In this document: piece after piece, positions 34,552-43,004 of the stretch
Numbering within the stretch: position 1 is the stretch's first letter
Layout of the letters: every line of letters begins with the position of its first letter
Assembly: GCA_965247505.1 (NCBI GenBank)
Contig: OZ252020.1
Span: forward strand, 744,001 to 808,000
Reading direction: 5' to 3'
DNA length: 64,000 nucleotides
Source of the DNA: CAIYRG01 sp965247505
GTDB taxonomy: Bacteria; Pseudomonadota; Alphaproteobacteria; Micropepsales; Micropepsaceae
Made by a program: the position numbers and the translations under genes
Notes under the pieces: generated by a model
Databases searched by the model: none
Seen by the model: the letters and a program-made list of their open reading frames with translations, nothing else
Told to the model about the DNA's origin: nothing

Positions 34552-36153
34552 CTACCGTGCGACACTCAACGCCTCGGGCGCCGTCTTCTGCCTCTTCAAT
34601 AAAAGCCTGTTCAGCGCCGTGACATAGGCATAGGCCGCCGCGACCGTCGTGTCGGTATCGGCGCCGCGCCCCGTGACCGCGCGCCCATTCTCCTCGAGCC
34701 GGACGCTCACTTCCGCTTGAGCATCCGTCCCTTCGGTAACTGCGCTCACCTGAAAAAGTTGCAGCGCCGCATTGTTAGGATAAAGCTCGTGGATCGCGTT
34801 GAAGATCGCATCCACCGGCCCATCGCCCGTGGCGACGCAAGAGCGGATTTCGCCATCTATCGAGAGCGCCAATTCCGCCGAGGGCTCCACGCCTTTGCCG
34901 GAAACGACTTTCAGCGACTCAACTTGGATAGTGTCTTGGCCCCGCATGACGCTGTCATCGACAATCGCCACGATATCTTCGTCGAACACGCGCTTCTTCT
35001 TGTCGGCAAGATCCTTGAAACGACGAAAGGCATCTTGCAGCGCATTGTCACCCAACTCGTAACCAAGGGTTTGCAATTTATCGCGAAAAGCGTGGCGGCC
35101 CGATAGCTTGCCGAGCACCAAGGCTGTTTCCTTCACCCCGACATCTTCGGGCCGCATGATCTCGTATGTTTCGACATGCTTCAGCATGCCGTCCTGATGA
35201 ATTCCGGATTCATGCGCAAAAGCGTTTTTGCCGACAATGGCCTTGTTGTATTGAACGGGAAAAGCCGTGACGTTCGAAACAAGCTTGGACGCACGGGCAA
35301 TCATCTCCGACTTCACACCGCTCGTAAACGGCATGCGGTCCTGGCGCACGCGCAACGCCATGACAATTTCTTCGAGCGCGGCATTGCCCGCCCGCTCGCC
35401 AATTCCGTTGACCGTACATTCGATCTGCCGCGCCCCTGCAAGAACACCAGCCAAAGAGTTCGCCACCGCTAGGCCCAAATCATTGTGGCAATGGGTCGAA
35501 AAGATCACCTTGTCTGCGCCCGGCACGCGCTCATGCAACATAGTCATAAGCTCGAAATATTCCTGCGGCGTGGCATAGCCCACCGTGTCGGGAATATTAA
35601 CCGTTGTGGCACCGGCCTTAATGGCCAATTCGACTGCTTTGCATAGGAAATCGGTTTCCGTCCGCGTCGCGTCTTCGGCGCTCCACTCTACATCATCCGT
35701 ATACTGACGGGCGCGCATGACGGATGCCGAAATCGCTTCCAGAACCGTCGTCGGTTCCATTTGAAGCTTGTGCTTCATGTGCACCGGGCTGGTCGAAATG
35801 AAAGTGTGAATGCGTTTGCGTTCAGCATTGCGCAACGCCTCACCTGCGCGGTCGATGTCTTTGAACCCTGCACGCGCAAGACCGCAAACGACGGCATTCT
35901 TCGTGCGCTTGGCAATTTCGCTTACCGCTTCGAAGTCACCGTTCGAGGCAATCGGAAATCCGGCCTCAATGATGTCGACGCCCATTTCGTCAAGCAAAGT
36001 GGCAACTTCTAATTTTTCGTCCAAAGTCATCGCCGCGCCGGGCGATTGTTCGCCATCGCGCAATGTTGTGTCAAAGATGCGCACGCGATCATTGTTTGGA
36101 TCGCCAACTTCTTGATCGCTGCTATTTTGATTCTGTTTCAATTTCGTAGTCAT
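34552..36153 (-). CDS. leuA: 2-isopropylmalate synthase
   Basis: 533 residues from ATG 36153 (GAAGGA upstream). The first step of leucine synthesis condenses 2-oxoisovalerate with acetyl-CoA. The HMGL-like barrel begins RIFDTTLRDGEQSPGAAMTL, with metal-binding HCHNDLGLAVANS and the GIGERAGNAALEE block. The C-terminal ~130 residues are the LeuA regulatory dimer domain that binds leucine. An upstream leader encoding a Leu-rich peptide (36253-36384) suggests attenuation. Confidence 0.96.
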   Translation of the reverse strand: MTTKLKQNQNSSDQEVGDPNNDRVRIFDTTLRDGEQSPGAAMTLDEKLEVATLLDEMGVDIIEAGFPIASNGDFEAVSEIAKRTKNAVVCGLARAGFKDIDRAGEALRNAERKRIHTFISTSPVHMKHKLQMEPTTVLEAISASVMRARQYTDDVEWSAEDATRTETDFLCKAVELAIKAGATTVNIPDTVGYATPQEYFELMTMLHERVPGADKVIFSTHCHNDLGLAVANSLAGVLAGARQIECTVNGIGERAGNAALEEIVMALRVRQDRMPFTSGVKSEMIARASKLVSNVTAFPVQYNKAIVGKNAFAHESGIHQDGMLKHVETYEIMRPEDVGVKETALVLGKLSGRHAFRDKLQTLGYELGDNALQDAFRRFKDLADKKKRVFDEDIVAIVDDSVMRGQDTIQVESLKVVSGKGVEPSAELALSIDGEIRSCVATGDGPVDAIFNAIHELYPNNAALQLFQVSAVTEGTDAQAEVSVRLEENGRAVTGRGADTDTTVAAAYAYVTALNRLLLKRQKTAPEALSVAR

Positions 36154-36214
36154 GACTCGTAATCCTTCGGTCCGCGCCATTCGCGCTTGCTTCGTTTCTC
36201 CTTTCGTTGTTCGT

Positions 36215-36259
36215 CCTCTAAGCACCCGCCCCTTGTCGGGACATGCCGGTACTTAGAGG
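36215..36259 (-). promoter_or_regulatory. Hairpin in the leuA leader
   Basis: Perfect 8-bp arms CCTCTAAG and CTTAGAGG enclose a smaller CCC/GGG stem. The 5' arm overlaps the Leu-rich end and stop codon of the leader peptide, the position expected for a ribosome-sensitive attenuator. No T-tract follows the 3' arm, so a classical terminator is not evident; the mechanism could be blockade of translation or an unrecognised stem. Confidence 0.5.
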
Positions 36260-36384
36260 CAACTAAGGAGAAGAAGCGCGCAGCCGCGCGAAGCTTGCGA
36301 ACGGGCGGATAGAGCCGCACCGCGCAAGCACGCTCGGGAGACAAAAGTCTCCGTCAACTTCGTGTCTGCACGCGTCCCGACCAT
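36253..36384 (-). CDS. Putative leucine leader peptide upstream of leuA
   Basis: 43 codons from ATG 36384 (GGAA upstream) ending CTT CTT CTC CTT AGT TGC CTC TAA, i.e. Leu-Leu-Leu-Leu-Ser-Cys-Leu. Five of the last seven codons are Leu. The stop is 100 bases before the leuA ATG, and the run overlaps a strong hairpin. When charged tRNA-Leu is scarce, ribosomes would stall in the run and change RNA folding. This is inferred from sequence and placement only. A second open frame across the same bases is less likely to be used. Confidence 0.55.
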   Translation of the reverse strand: MVGTRADTKLTETFVSRACLRGAALSARSQASRGCALLLLSCL

Positions 36385-36566
36385 TTCCAATTCCGTTCGC
36401 TCCGGATTCGATCGTCAGGCGTCACGAATAGCGGTAACCGCCCGAAAAATGAGCGCTTTTCCCACTTATCCCCAACATTTACGCCGATTTGCGCAGTGCG
36501 CGCAAGGACAAGCCCGGAACATTTTTTCCGGGCTTCAAATGTGCACCGAGAGAGATGAGTAAGAGA

Positions 36567-37583
36567 TTAATTTCGGTCTTTATCTACGAGACGATTTTTA
36601 CCGATCCAGGGCATCATTCCGCGGAGCTTCTCTCCTACTTCCTCGATGGAATGAGCCGCACTCGTGGCGCGCATCGCTTTGAAGGAAGGCTGACCGGCCT
36701 TGTTCTCCAGAACCCAGTCGCGCGCGAATCGTCCCGACTGGATATCGTCAAGAATGGCCTTCATTGCGAGCTTTGCTTCCGGGCCGACGACACGCGGACC
36801 GGAGACATACTCGCCATATTCGGCGGTGTTCGAGACCGAATAATTCATATTGGCGATGCCGCCCTCATAAATCAGATCGACAATCAGCTTCACCTCGTGG
36901 AGACACTCAAAATAGGCCATTTCCGGGGCATATCCCGCCTCGACAAGGGTTTCGAAGCCGGCCCGAATAAGCTCAACCAAGCCGCCGCAAAGGACGGATT
37001 GCTCACCGAACAGATCGGTTTCGCATTCCTCGCGGAAAGTCGTTTCGATAATGCCGGCCCGGCCGCCTCCGATGGCGGACGCGTATGCAAGCCCGATATC
37101 GTGGGCGTTGCCCGACGCGTCTTGATGAACGGCGATGAGGCAGGGCACGCCGCCGCCCTTTTGATATTCGCCGCGCACTGTGTGACCGGGGCCCTTCGGA
37201 GCGACCATCGCGATATCGAGATCGGGGCGCGGCTCGATTAGGCGAAAATGGATATTGAAGCCATGAGCAAAGAAAAGCGCCGCGCCTTGTTTGATGTTGG
37301 GCCCGATTTCCTCCTTGTAGAGATCGGCCTGGAGCTCGTCGGGCACGACGCACATCATGATATCGGCCCATTTCGCCACATCGGCGACGCTCATGACCTT
37401 AAAGCCGGCGGCTTCGGCCTTTTTCGCAGAGCCCCCCGGGCGCGCGGCGACAACGACATCCTCTACGCCGCTTTCGCGCATGTTCAGCGCATGGGCATGC
37501 CCCTGTGAGCCGAAGCCAATGACGGCCACCTTCTTTGACTTGATGAGATTGATATCGGCATCCTGGTCATAATAAACGCGCAT
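36567..37583 (-). CDS. ilvC: Ketol-acid reductoisomerase (NADP+), class I
   Basis: 338 residues, the class I length. The Rossmann domain starts with VAVIGFGSQGHAHALNMRES, and the GPGHTVRGEYQKGGGVPCLI block and the all-alpha domain with GIANMNYSVSNTAEYGEYVS and VVGPEAK are conserved. It converts acetolactate or acetohydroxybutyrate to dihydroxy acids for Val/Leu/Ile. The gene lies between the leuA leader and a repeat-rich gap. Confidence 0.96.
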   Translation of the reverse strand: MRVYYDQDADINLIKSKKVAVIGFGSQGHAHALNMRESGVEDVVVAARPGGSAKKAEAAGFKVMSVADVAKWADIMMCVVPDELQADLYKEEIGPNIKQGAALFFAHGFNIHFRLIEPRPDLDIAMVAPKGPGHTVRGEYQKGGGVPCLIAVHQDASGNAHDIGLAYASAIGGGRAGIIETTFREECETDLFGEQSVLCGGLVELIRAGFETLVEAGYAPEMAYFECLHEVKLIVDLIYEGGIANMNYSVSNTAEYGEYVSGPRVVGPEAKLAMKAILDDIQSGRFARDWVLENKAGQPSFKAMRATSAAHSIEEVGEKLRGMMPWIGKNRLVDKDRN

Positions 37584-37687
37584 GTTTCGGCCCTTCCTCG
37601 TCCTAACCGCCTCGAAAGGCTGTGGCGGGCTGTAAAGCCCTTCCCTATCGCCCGGTCAAGTGCAACTGCGCCCGGTTCAACCCCACT

Positions 37688-37787
37688 TGTCATGGCCCGC
37701 AAAAGCGGGCCACCCAGGTGATCCTAAAACTTCAATGGCGCATGGACATGCGCCTACTGGGTAACCCGATCAAGTCGGGCCATGACA
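37688..37787. repeat. Palindromic intergenic repeat
   Basis: TGTCATGGCCCG at 37688-37699 is the exact complement of CGGGCCATGACA at 37776-37787. Inside are CCCGC-AAAA-GCGGG and GGCGCATGGACATGCGCC hairpins. It fills the 255-base gap between ilvC and the LysE-like gene. Similar palindromes lie at 55153 and 60533. Its role is unknown; it could be a transcript-end stem or an interspersed repeat. Confidence 0.7.
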
Positions 37788-37838
37788 ATGAGGGGAATGA
37801 GCACTTAAGCCCGGCCATGACGGGTAAATTCAAACGCA

Positions 37839-38444
37839 TTACCTGCCGCCAAGCGGCAGAACCATGGGCGCAATACTCGCAACAAGAAGCAGCGCCATGG
37901 CGATATTGAAAATTCTCAATTTGCGCCGATCCTTAAGGAGCCCCCGTAGCGCAGCACCGAACCCTGTCCAAGTCACCACCGCCCCAATGCTGACGAAAAA
38001 AAACACAAACGCGACGATAAGAACGTCGCTCACGGCTCTTTCGGGGCGAATGAAGATAATCATCGTGCTGACGGCCGCGACGAGCGCTTTTGGATTCACC
38101 CACTGAAACAAGGCGGCCTCGATAAAGCTGATGGGGCGCGACCGCACCGATGGCTCAACCGGCGCCGCATTGGCGATCCGCCAGGCGAGCCAAAGGAGAT
38201 AGGCAACGCCGATCACTTTTAGAGCGATTTGAGCGAGAGGGTAGACAATAAAGAACGCGCCAAGCCCAAAGCCGACGCCAAGAAACATCATTACGAAGCC
38301 GATAACGACCCCGCTCATATGCGGCACCGTTCGGATAAATCCGAAATTCATTCCCGAAGCTGCAAGCATGATATTGTTCGGCCCCGGCGTGAACGCGGCG
38401 GCTATCCCAAAAGCAGTCAAAGCAATGAGCGTTTCGATCGGCAC
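37839..38444 (-). CDS. LysE/RhtB-family amino-acid exporter
   Basis: 201 residues, six transmembrane helices. The family start TAFGIAAAFTPGPNNIMLAA and the mid-loop FQWVNPKALVAAVSTM are diagnostic. It exports amino acids or small amines. It lies 15 bases after ilvH in the same direction, so it may serve as an overflow exporter for branched-chain amino acids, but the substrate is not known. Confidence 0.88.
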   Translation of the reverse strand: MPIETLIALTAFGIAAAFTPGPNNIMLAASGMNFGFIRTVPHMSGVVIGFVMMFLGVGFGLGAFFIVYPLAQIALKVIGVAYLLWLAWRIANAAPVEPSVRSRPISFIEAALFQWVNPKALVAAVSTMIIFIRPERAVSDVLIVAFVFFFVSIGAVVTWTGFGAALRGLLKDRRKLRIFNIAMALLLVASIAPMVLPLGGR

Positions 38445-38459
38445 ATCACATCGCCCAGA

Positions 38460-38972
38460 TCACATGGCTTCTGCGCCGCGGGTGATGGCGGCAACACCTG
38501 TGCGGCTCACCTCGACGAAACCCAAAGGGATCAAAAGATCTATAAAGGCATCGATTTTTCCCGGCGCGTCGGCCACTTCGAAGATGTAGCTCGTGTCGGT
38601 GGTGTCGATCAGCTCGGCGCCAAAAGATTGTGCCTGGCGCAAAGCTTCGGAGCGCTGATCGGCGGTGCCGGCGATTTTTACCAAGGCCATTTCGCGCTCA
38701 ATGCCGGGCGTTTCCATGGTGAGGTCGATGACGCGGTGAACGGGAATGAGGCGGCCTAATTGGGCTTGAATCTGGTCGATCACCTCCGGCGTGCCGGAGG
38801 TCACCAAACTGATGCGTGAATTATGCGCCCTGTGGTCGACCTCTGCGACCGTGAGGCTTTCGATGTTATAGCCGCGGCCCGAAAACAAGCCGACGACGCG
38901 CGCGAGTACGCCGGGTTCGTTATCGACGATCACCGAAAGCGTGTGGCGTTGAACGCGGGATTCCTTCGTCAT
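38460..38972 (-). CDS. ilvH: Acetolactate synthase small (regulatory) subunit
   Basis: 170 residues from the ATG that shares a base with the ilvI stop (TGATG). An N-terminal ACT domain (LSVIVDNEPGVLARVVGLFS and GRGYNIESLTVAEV) binds valine; the C-terminal domain (SFGAELIDTTDTSYIFEVAD) contacts the large subunit. It confers feedback inhibition and full activity on IlvI. Confidence 0.95.
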   Translation of the reverse strand: MTKESRVQRHTLSVIVDNEPGVLARVVGLFSGRGYNIESLTVAEVDHRAHNSRISLVTSGTPEVIDQIQAQLGRLIPVHRVIDLTMETPGIEREMALVKIAGTADQRSEALRQAQSFGAELIDTTDTSYIFEVADAPGKIDAFIDLLIPLGFVEVSRTGVAAITRGAEAM

Positions 38973-40753
38973 CACAGCAGCACCTTTCCGGCTTCGGAGA
39001 CTTCCGGCTCCGCTTCGGAATCCGAAAGGATCATTTCGTCATGGGCCGCGCCGGACGGAATCATCGGGTAGCAATTCTCATAAGGATCGACGACGCAGTC
39101 GAAAATGACCGGGCGTTTTACATCGATCATTTCTTGAATCTTAGCATCGAGTTCGCTGGGTTTTTCAGCACGAAACCCGACCGCTCCGAACGCTTCAGCC
39201 AATTTGACGAAATCGGGCAGGGTCTCCGAATAGGAGTGCGAATAGCGTCCGCCATGCAGCAATTGCTGCCATTGGCGCACCATGCCCATATATTTGTTGT
39301 TTATTATAAAGATCTTGATCGGCAAATCATGCTGAACCGCGGTCGACATCTCTTGCATGGTCATCTGCACGCTGGCTTCGCCGGCGATATCAACGACCAA
39401 CGCATTTGGATGGGCCATCTGCACCCCAACGGCGGAGGGCAAGCCATAGCCCATCGTTCCGAGCCCACCGGAGGTCATCCAATGATTGGGCTCTTCAAAT
39501 TTGAAACGCTGCATGGCCCACATCTGATGCTGACCGACTTCGGTCGTGACATAGATTTCGCGGGTTTTGGTGAGCTCATAGAGCCGGTCGATGGCATATT
39601 GCGGCTTGATGATCGTGTCTGAATTCTTGAAGGAGAGCGAGTTTTTGCCTCGCCATTCGGTGATCCGTTCCCACCAAGCGCTCAGCGCATCGGCGTCAGA
39701 TTGCGCACTGGTTTCCTGCCACTCATTGATCATCGCGCGCAGAGCGCGCGCAGCGTCGGCAATGATGGGAAGGTCGATGCGGATATTTTTGTTAATCTGC
39801 GAGGGATCGACATCGAGGTGAATTTTTTTCGATTTCGGCGAAAAAGCGTCGACACGCCCCGTCACGCGATCATCGAACCGCGCACCGAGACAAATCAGCA
39901 GATCGCAACGATTGGTACAGAGATTAGCCTCGTAGGTGCCATGCATGCCAAGGGGCCCAAGCCAATTCGGACCCGAAGCGGGATAGGCACCAAGCCCCAT
40001 CAATGTCGAGGTGATGGGAAAGCCGGTGATCTCGACAAGCTCGCGCAATAGACGGCTTGCCTCAGGGCCGGAATTGATGATGCCGCCGCCGGTATAAAAA
40101 ACCGGGCGCTTGGCGGCCGCCATCATTTTCACCGCCTCTTCGATCGCCACCTGATCGGGATCGAGCTTCGGACGATAGGTGCGATGGCGGATGTGACCGG
40201 GTGGACGGTATGGACCTTTCGCGAATTGGATATCTTTAGGGATATCGACCACGACCGGACCAGGACGGCCGGTCGTTGCGACGTAGAACGCCTCGTGCAG
40301 CACGCGGGCTAGATCGTTGATGTCGCGCACCAGCCAATTATGCTTGGTGCAGGGCCGCGTAATTCCCACCGTGTCGCACTCCTGAAAAGCATCATTACCG
40401 ATGAGATGGGTTGCCACCTGGCCAGAGATCACGACCAGCGGAATCGAGTCCATTAGCGCATCGGTCAACCCGGTGACCGCATTGGTCACACCTGGACCGG
40501 AGGTCACAAAAACAACGCCCGGCTTTCCGGTCGAGCGCGCATAGCCCTCGGCGGCATGGGTCGCACCTTGCTCGTGACGTACCAGGATATGGCGAAGCTC
40601 ATTGTCCTCGAACAAGGTGTCGTAGATCGGTAAAACCGCGCCACCCGGATAGCCAAAAACATGCCTAACGCCCTGATCCTTCAGCGCGCGAAGCACCATT
40701 TCGGAACCGGTCATCTCTTCGGTTTCGGTATCCGTCGTGTTCGTCTCGCTCAT
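38972..40753 (-). CDS. ilvI: Acetolactate synthase large subunit
   Basis: 593 residues. A thiamine-diphosphate enzyme that makes acetolactate or acetohydroxybutyrate. The N-terminal catalytic Glu region is RHEQGATHAAEGYARSTGKP, with an FAD-like middle domain and C-terminal ThDP-binding GEASVQMTMQEMSTAV...NN. It is translated together with ilvH (stop/start overlap). A leader with an attenuator-like terminator precedes it. Confidence 0.96.
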   Translation of the reverse strand: MSETNTTDTETEEMTGSEMVLRALKDQGVRHVFGYPGGAVLPIYDTLFEDNELRHILVRHEQGATHAAEGYARSTGKPGVVFVTSGPGVTNAVTGLTDALMDSIPLVVISGQVATHLIGNDAFQECDTVGITRPCTKHNWLVRDINDLARVLHEAFYVATTGRPGPVVVDIPKDIQFAKGPYRPPGHIRHRTYRPKLDPDQVAIEEAVKMMAAAKRPVFYTGGGIINSGPEASRLLRELVEITGFPITSTLMGLGAYPASGPNWLGPLGMHGTYEANLCTNRCDLLICLGARFDDRVTGRVDAFSPKSKKIHLDVDPSQINKNIRIDLPIIADAARALRAMINEWQETSAQSDADALSAWWERITEWRGKNSLSFKNSDTIIKPQYAIDRLYELTKTREIYVTTEVGQHQMWAMQRFKFEEPNHWMTSGGLGTMGYGLPSAVGVQMAHPNALVVDIAGEASVQMTMQEMSTAVQHDLPIKIFIINNKYMGMVRQWQQLLHGGRYSHSYSETLPDFVKLAEAFGAVGFRAEKPSELDAKIQEMIDVKRPVIFDCVVDPYENCYPMIPSGAAHDEMILSDSEAEPEVSEAGKVLL

Positions 40754-40850
40754 TGTCCACCCCGGCCTTAACGCCGAGCCTCTATTCTTTCATTGCCGAA
40801 GTTAAATTCGGCACAAAACGACCTGACCAAACAAACGGGGCCAAACAAAA

Positions 40851-40867
40851 GGGGCGTCTCACGCCCC
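40851..40867 (-). terminator. Intrinsic terminator in the ilvI leader (attenuator)
   Basis: GGGGCG-TGAGA-CGCCCC followed on the minus strand by TTTTGTTT is a classical rho-independent terminator, 98 bases before the ilvI start. Upstream, CCGCAGG (40921-40915) and CCTGCGG (40882-40876) form a perfect 7-bp stem that could compete with it. A short leader frame with Val-Val-Gly-Ile lies before them. It could alternatively end miaA transcripts, which run in the same direction. Confidence 0.75.
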
Positions 40868-40897
40868 TCGAAAAACCGCAGGAAATAGGGTTGGCAG

Positions 40898-40963
40898 CTA
40901 TCCGCCTTCCCCGCCCTGCGGCTCGATACCTACGACCATCGCCCGTTTCATTGCACTTCTCAT
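40898..40963 (-). CDS. Putative ilvI leader peptide
   Basis: 21 codons: MRSAMKRAMVVGIEPQGGEG with a final Gly and TAG. It contains GTC GTA GGT ATC (Val-Val-Gly-Ile), the regulatory amino acids of the pathway, though the run is short. It sits between a promoter-like -35/-10 and the stem/terminator pair, the usual order of an attenuator leader. Not shown to be translated. Confidence 0.4.
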   Translation of the reverse strand: MRSAMKRAMVVGIEPQGGEGG

Positions 40964-41000
40964 TGTTCTTATCTAAGGCTTTTCGCCCCGTTTCGTCCGG

Positions 41001-41029
41001 AACCTATGTACAACGCAGCAAGCCGTCAA
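41001..41029 (-). promoter_or_regulatory. Probable ilvI promoter
   Basis: -35 TTGACG at 41029-41024, 17-base spacer, -10 TAGGTT at 41006-41001, about 40 bases before the leader peptide start. The -35 is close to sigma-70 consensus, the -10 weaker. Confidence 0.4.
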
Positions 41030-41056
41030 GAAATTTAGTGTACTATTTTATATCGT

Positions 41057-41950
41057 TCACGACATAATATTTTGTAAATCACCTGTTTCTAGCCACTTCC
41101 AATCAGCCATGAAGCGTCTAAACCAAGTCATTTGGCGCTTGGCATAGCGCCTGGTCTCGGCCACAGCCTGGCTCTCGGCCTCTTCCAAGTCGATTTCGCC
41201 GCGTAAATGCGCCCGAAGTTGCGGCAGACCCAGGGCGCGCGCGGCCGGTAGAGAGGTATCTAGCGATAAGAGCGATCGTGCTTCCTTGATGGCGCCTTGG
41301 GCAATCATATTATGAAAGCGCTCCTCGACGCGCTCATGAAGCAAATCGCGTGGCGGGGCGAGCACGAAGATTCCGACTTCCAAGCCTTCCAATGGCGAGG
41401 TTCCTTTAATTTCTTGCCATTTCTTTAGGCTTCGCCCGCTCGCAACGAAGACAGAGGCAGCGCGCAAAATGCGCTGCCTATCGCTGGGCCTTAAGCCGGC
41501 GACTGTGTCGGGATCCTTCTCGGCGAATTCGGCGAAGAATGCGGTTAACCCTATCTCGTCCAGACGTTTTTCCAGCGCCACGCGGATCCGCGGAGGGACC
41601 GGCGGGATCGGGGAAAGCCCTTGCGTCAGTGCGTTGAAATAAAGCCCGCTTCCGCCGACGAAGATAGGCGTAGTTCCTTGCTCTCGAATAGAAGATAAGG
41701 CGCCAATAGCATCGTCCAGATAGCGCCCGACCGAATGGCGCTGCACAGCGGGAACATGCCCATATAGGAGATGTGGCGCACGCGCCTCGTCTTGCCCGTC
41801 TGGGCGCGCGGTCAATATCCGAAGCTCGGAATAGACCTGCATCGAATCGGTATTGATTATTGTGCCGCCGATTTCTTCGGCGAGTTCGAGTGCCAATGCC
41901 GACTTGCCGCTGGCGGTCGGCCCTGCGATAAGCACCGCGTCCCAGGACAT
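41057..41950 (-). CDS. miaA: tRNA dimethylallyltransferase
   Basis: 297 residues from ATG 41950 (AAGGGTGAG upstream), which removes an 11-residue extension from a weak TTG. P-loop IAGPTASGKSALALELAEEI, NTDSMQVYSELRILTARPD and HLLYGHV are MiaA signatures. It adds the isopentenyl group to A37 of tRNAs reading UNN codons. It diverges from serB. Confidence 0.94.
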   Translation of the reverse strand: MSWDAVLIAGPTASGKSALALELAEEIGGTIINTDSMQVYSELRILTARPDGQDEARAPHLLYGHVPAVQRHSVGRYLDDAIGALSSIREQGTTPIFVGGSGLYFNALTQGLSPIPPVPPRIRVALEKRLDEIGLTAFFAEFAEKDPDTVAGLRPSDRQRILRAASVFVASGRSLKKWQEIKGTSPLEGLEVGIFVLAPPRDLLHERVEERFHNMIAQGAIKEARSLLSLDTSLPAARALGLPQLRAHLRGEIDLEEAESQAVAETRRYAKRQMTWFRRFMADWKWLETGDLQNIMS

Positions 41951-42011
41951 CAGCTCACCCTTCCATAAGCTCGGGGCAGACAAGAAAACCGCTTATCGAG
42001 CCTCGAAGAGC

Positions 42012-42950
42012 ATGGGGTGTGCAGCTTCATTTGCCAAGAAAGTCTCGGAAGTGCCTACACCGCTTGCATTTGCACTCAATGCCGTTTCCGCGAAACACGC
42101 ATTGAAGCCGGACATAGCCGAAGAGATTCGTGCACGCGTTGAGGCTGCCGCCGAAGCGGGGGAGATCGACTGGCTGGCTGAGGGCCGCGCGTTGGATGTT
42201 CCATTTGAGGGCGATCCCAACGCCGTCCGTTTAGCACTTAACCCAGATGCGGATTGGCGCATTGATTTGAACATCGTCCCAACCGAGGGCCGGAGAAAGA
42301 AGCTTCTCGTTGCCGATATGGATTCGACCATCATCGGATGCGAATGCATTGACGAGCTAGCCGACATGGCAGGACTGAAACCCAAAATTGCCGCCATCAC
42401 CGAACACGCAATGCGCGGCGAGCTCGAATTCGAAGACGCCCTTAGGAGCCGCGTTGCACTGCTCAAAGGACTGCCCTTGGAAGCGCTGGCGCGGGTCTAT
42501 GCCGAGCGCGTGCGCCTCAACCCGGGCGCCAAAGCGCTAGTGCGTAGCTTACGCGCCAATGGCGTCCATTGCCTGCTGGTCTCCGGCGGCTTTAGCTATT
42601 TCACCTCGCGCGTTGCTGCGGATGCCGGTTTCGACGATCAAATGGGTAACCGACTTTTAGACGATGGCAAGACGCTCACCGGAGAAGTCGGCGAGCCCAT
42701 ATTTGGCCGCGCTGCAAAGCTCGAAGCGCTAGAAGTTCATGCGAAAGAGCGCGGCTTGGATATTTCCGACACCATGGCAGTTGGCGATGGCGCCAATGAT
42801 CTTGAAATGATCAAGCGTGCGGGACTTGGCGTTGCCTATTATGCCAATCCGGTAGTGGCGCAAGCGGCGGACGCGGCGATCCAATATGGCGACCTCTCGA
42901 CGCTGCTCTATCTTCAAGGCTATCGCGAGGCGGAAATTCAACGGTCGTAG
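42012..42950 (+). CDS. serB: Phosphoserine phosphatase
   Basis: 312 residues from ATG 42012 (GAAGAGC upstream; a GTG at about 42051 is possible). HAD motifs: DMDSTIIGCECIDELADMAG (nucleophile Asp), LLVSGGFSYFTSRVAADAGF and VGDGANDLEMIKRAGLGVAY. It catalyses the last step of serine synthesis. The N-terminal ~95 residues are a weakly conserved extension common in alphaproteobacterial SerB. Confidence 0.92.
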   Translation: MGCAASFAKKVSEVPTPLAFALNAVSAKHALKPDIAEEIRARVEAAAEAGEIDWLAEGRALDVPFEGDPNAVRLALNPDADWRIDLNIVPTEGRRKKLLVADMDSTIIGCECIDELADMAGLKPKIAAITEHAMRGELEFEDALRSRVALLKGLPLEALARVYAERVRLNPGAKALVRSLRANGVHCLLVSGGFSYFTSRVAADAGFDDQMGNRLLDDGKTLTGEVGEPIFGRAAKLEALEVHAKERGLDISDTMAVGDGANDLEMIKRAGLGVAYYANPVVAQAADAAIQYGDLSTLLYLQGYREAEIQRS

Positions 42951-43004
42951 TCTTTGGTTTCCAATGCAGAGCCTTGGAGCAACTAGGCTGCCTTTTGGCC
43001 GGAA

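Noticed and set aside
36150..36344. 64-codon frame from a TTG in the leuA leader
   Set aside because: It uses a weak start and an Arg-rich sequence; the overlapping frame with an ATG and a Leu run fits a leader far better.
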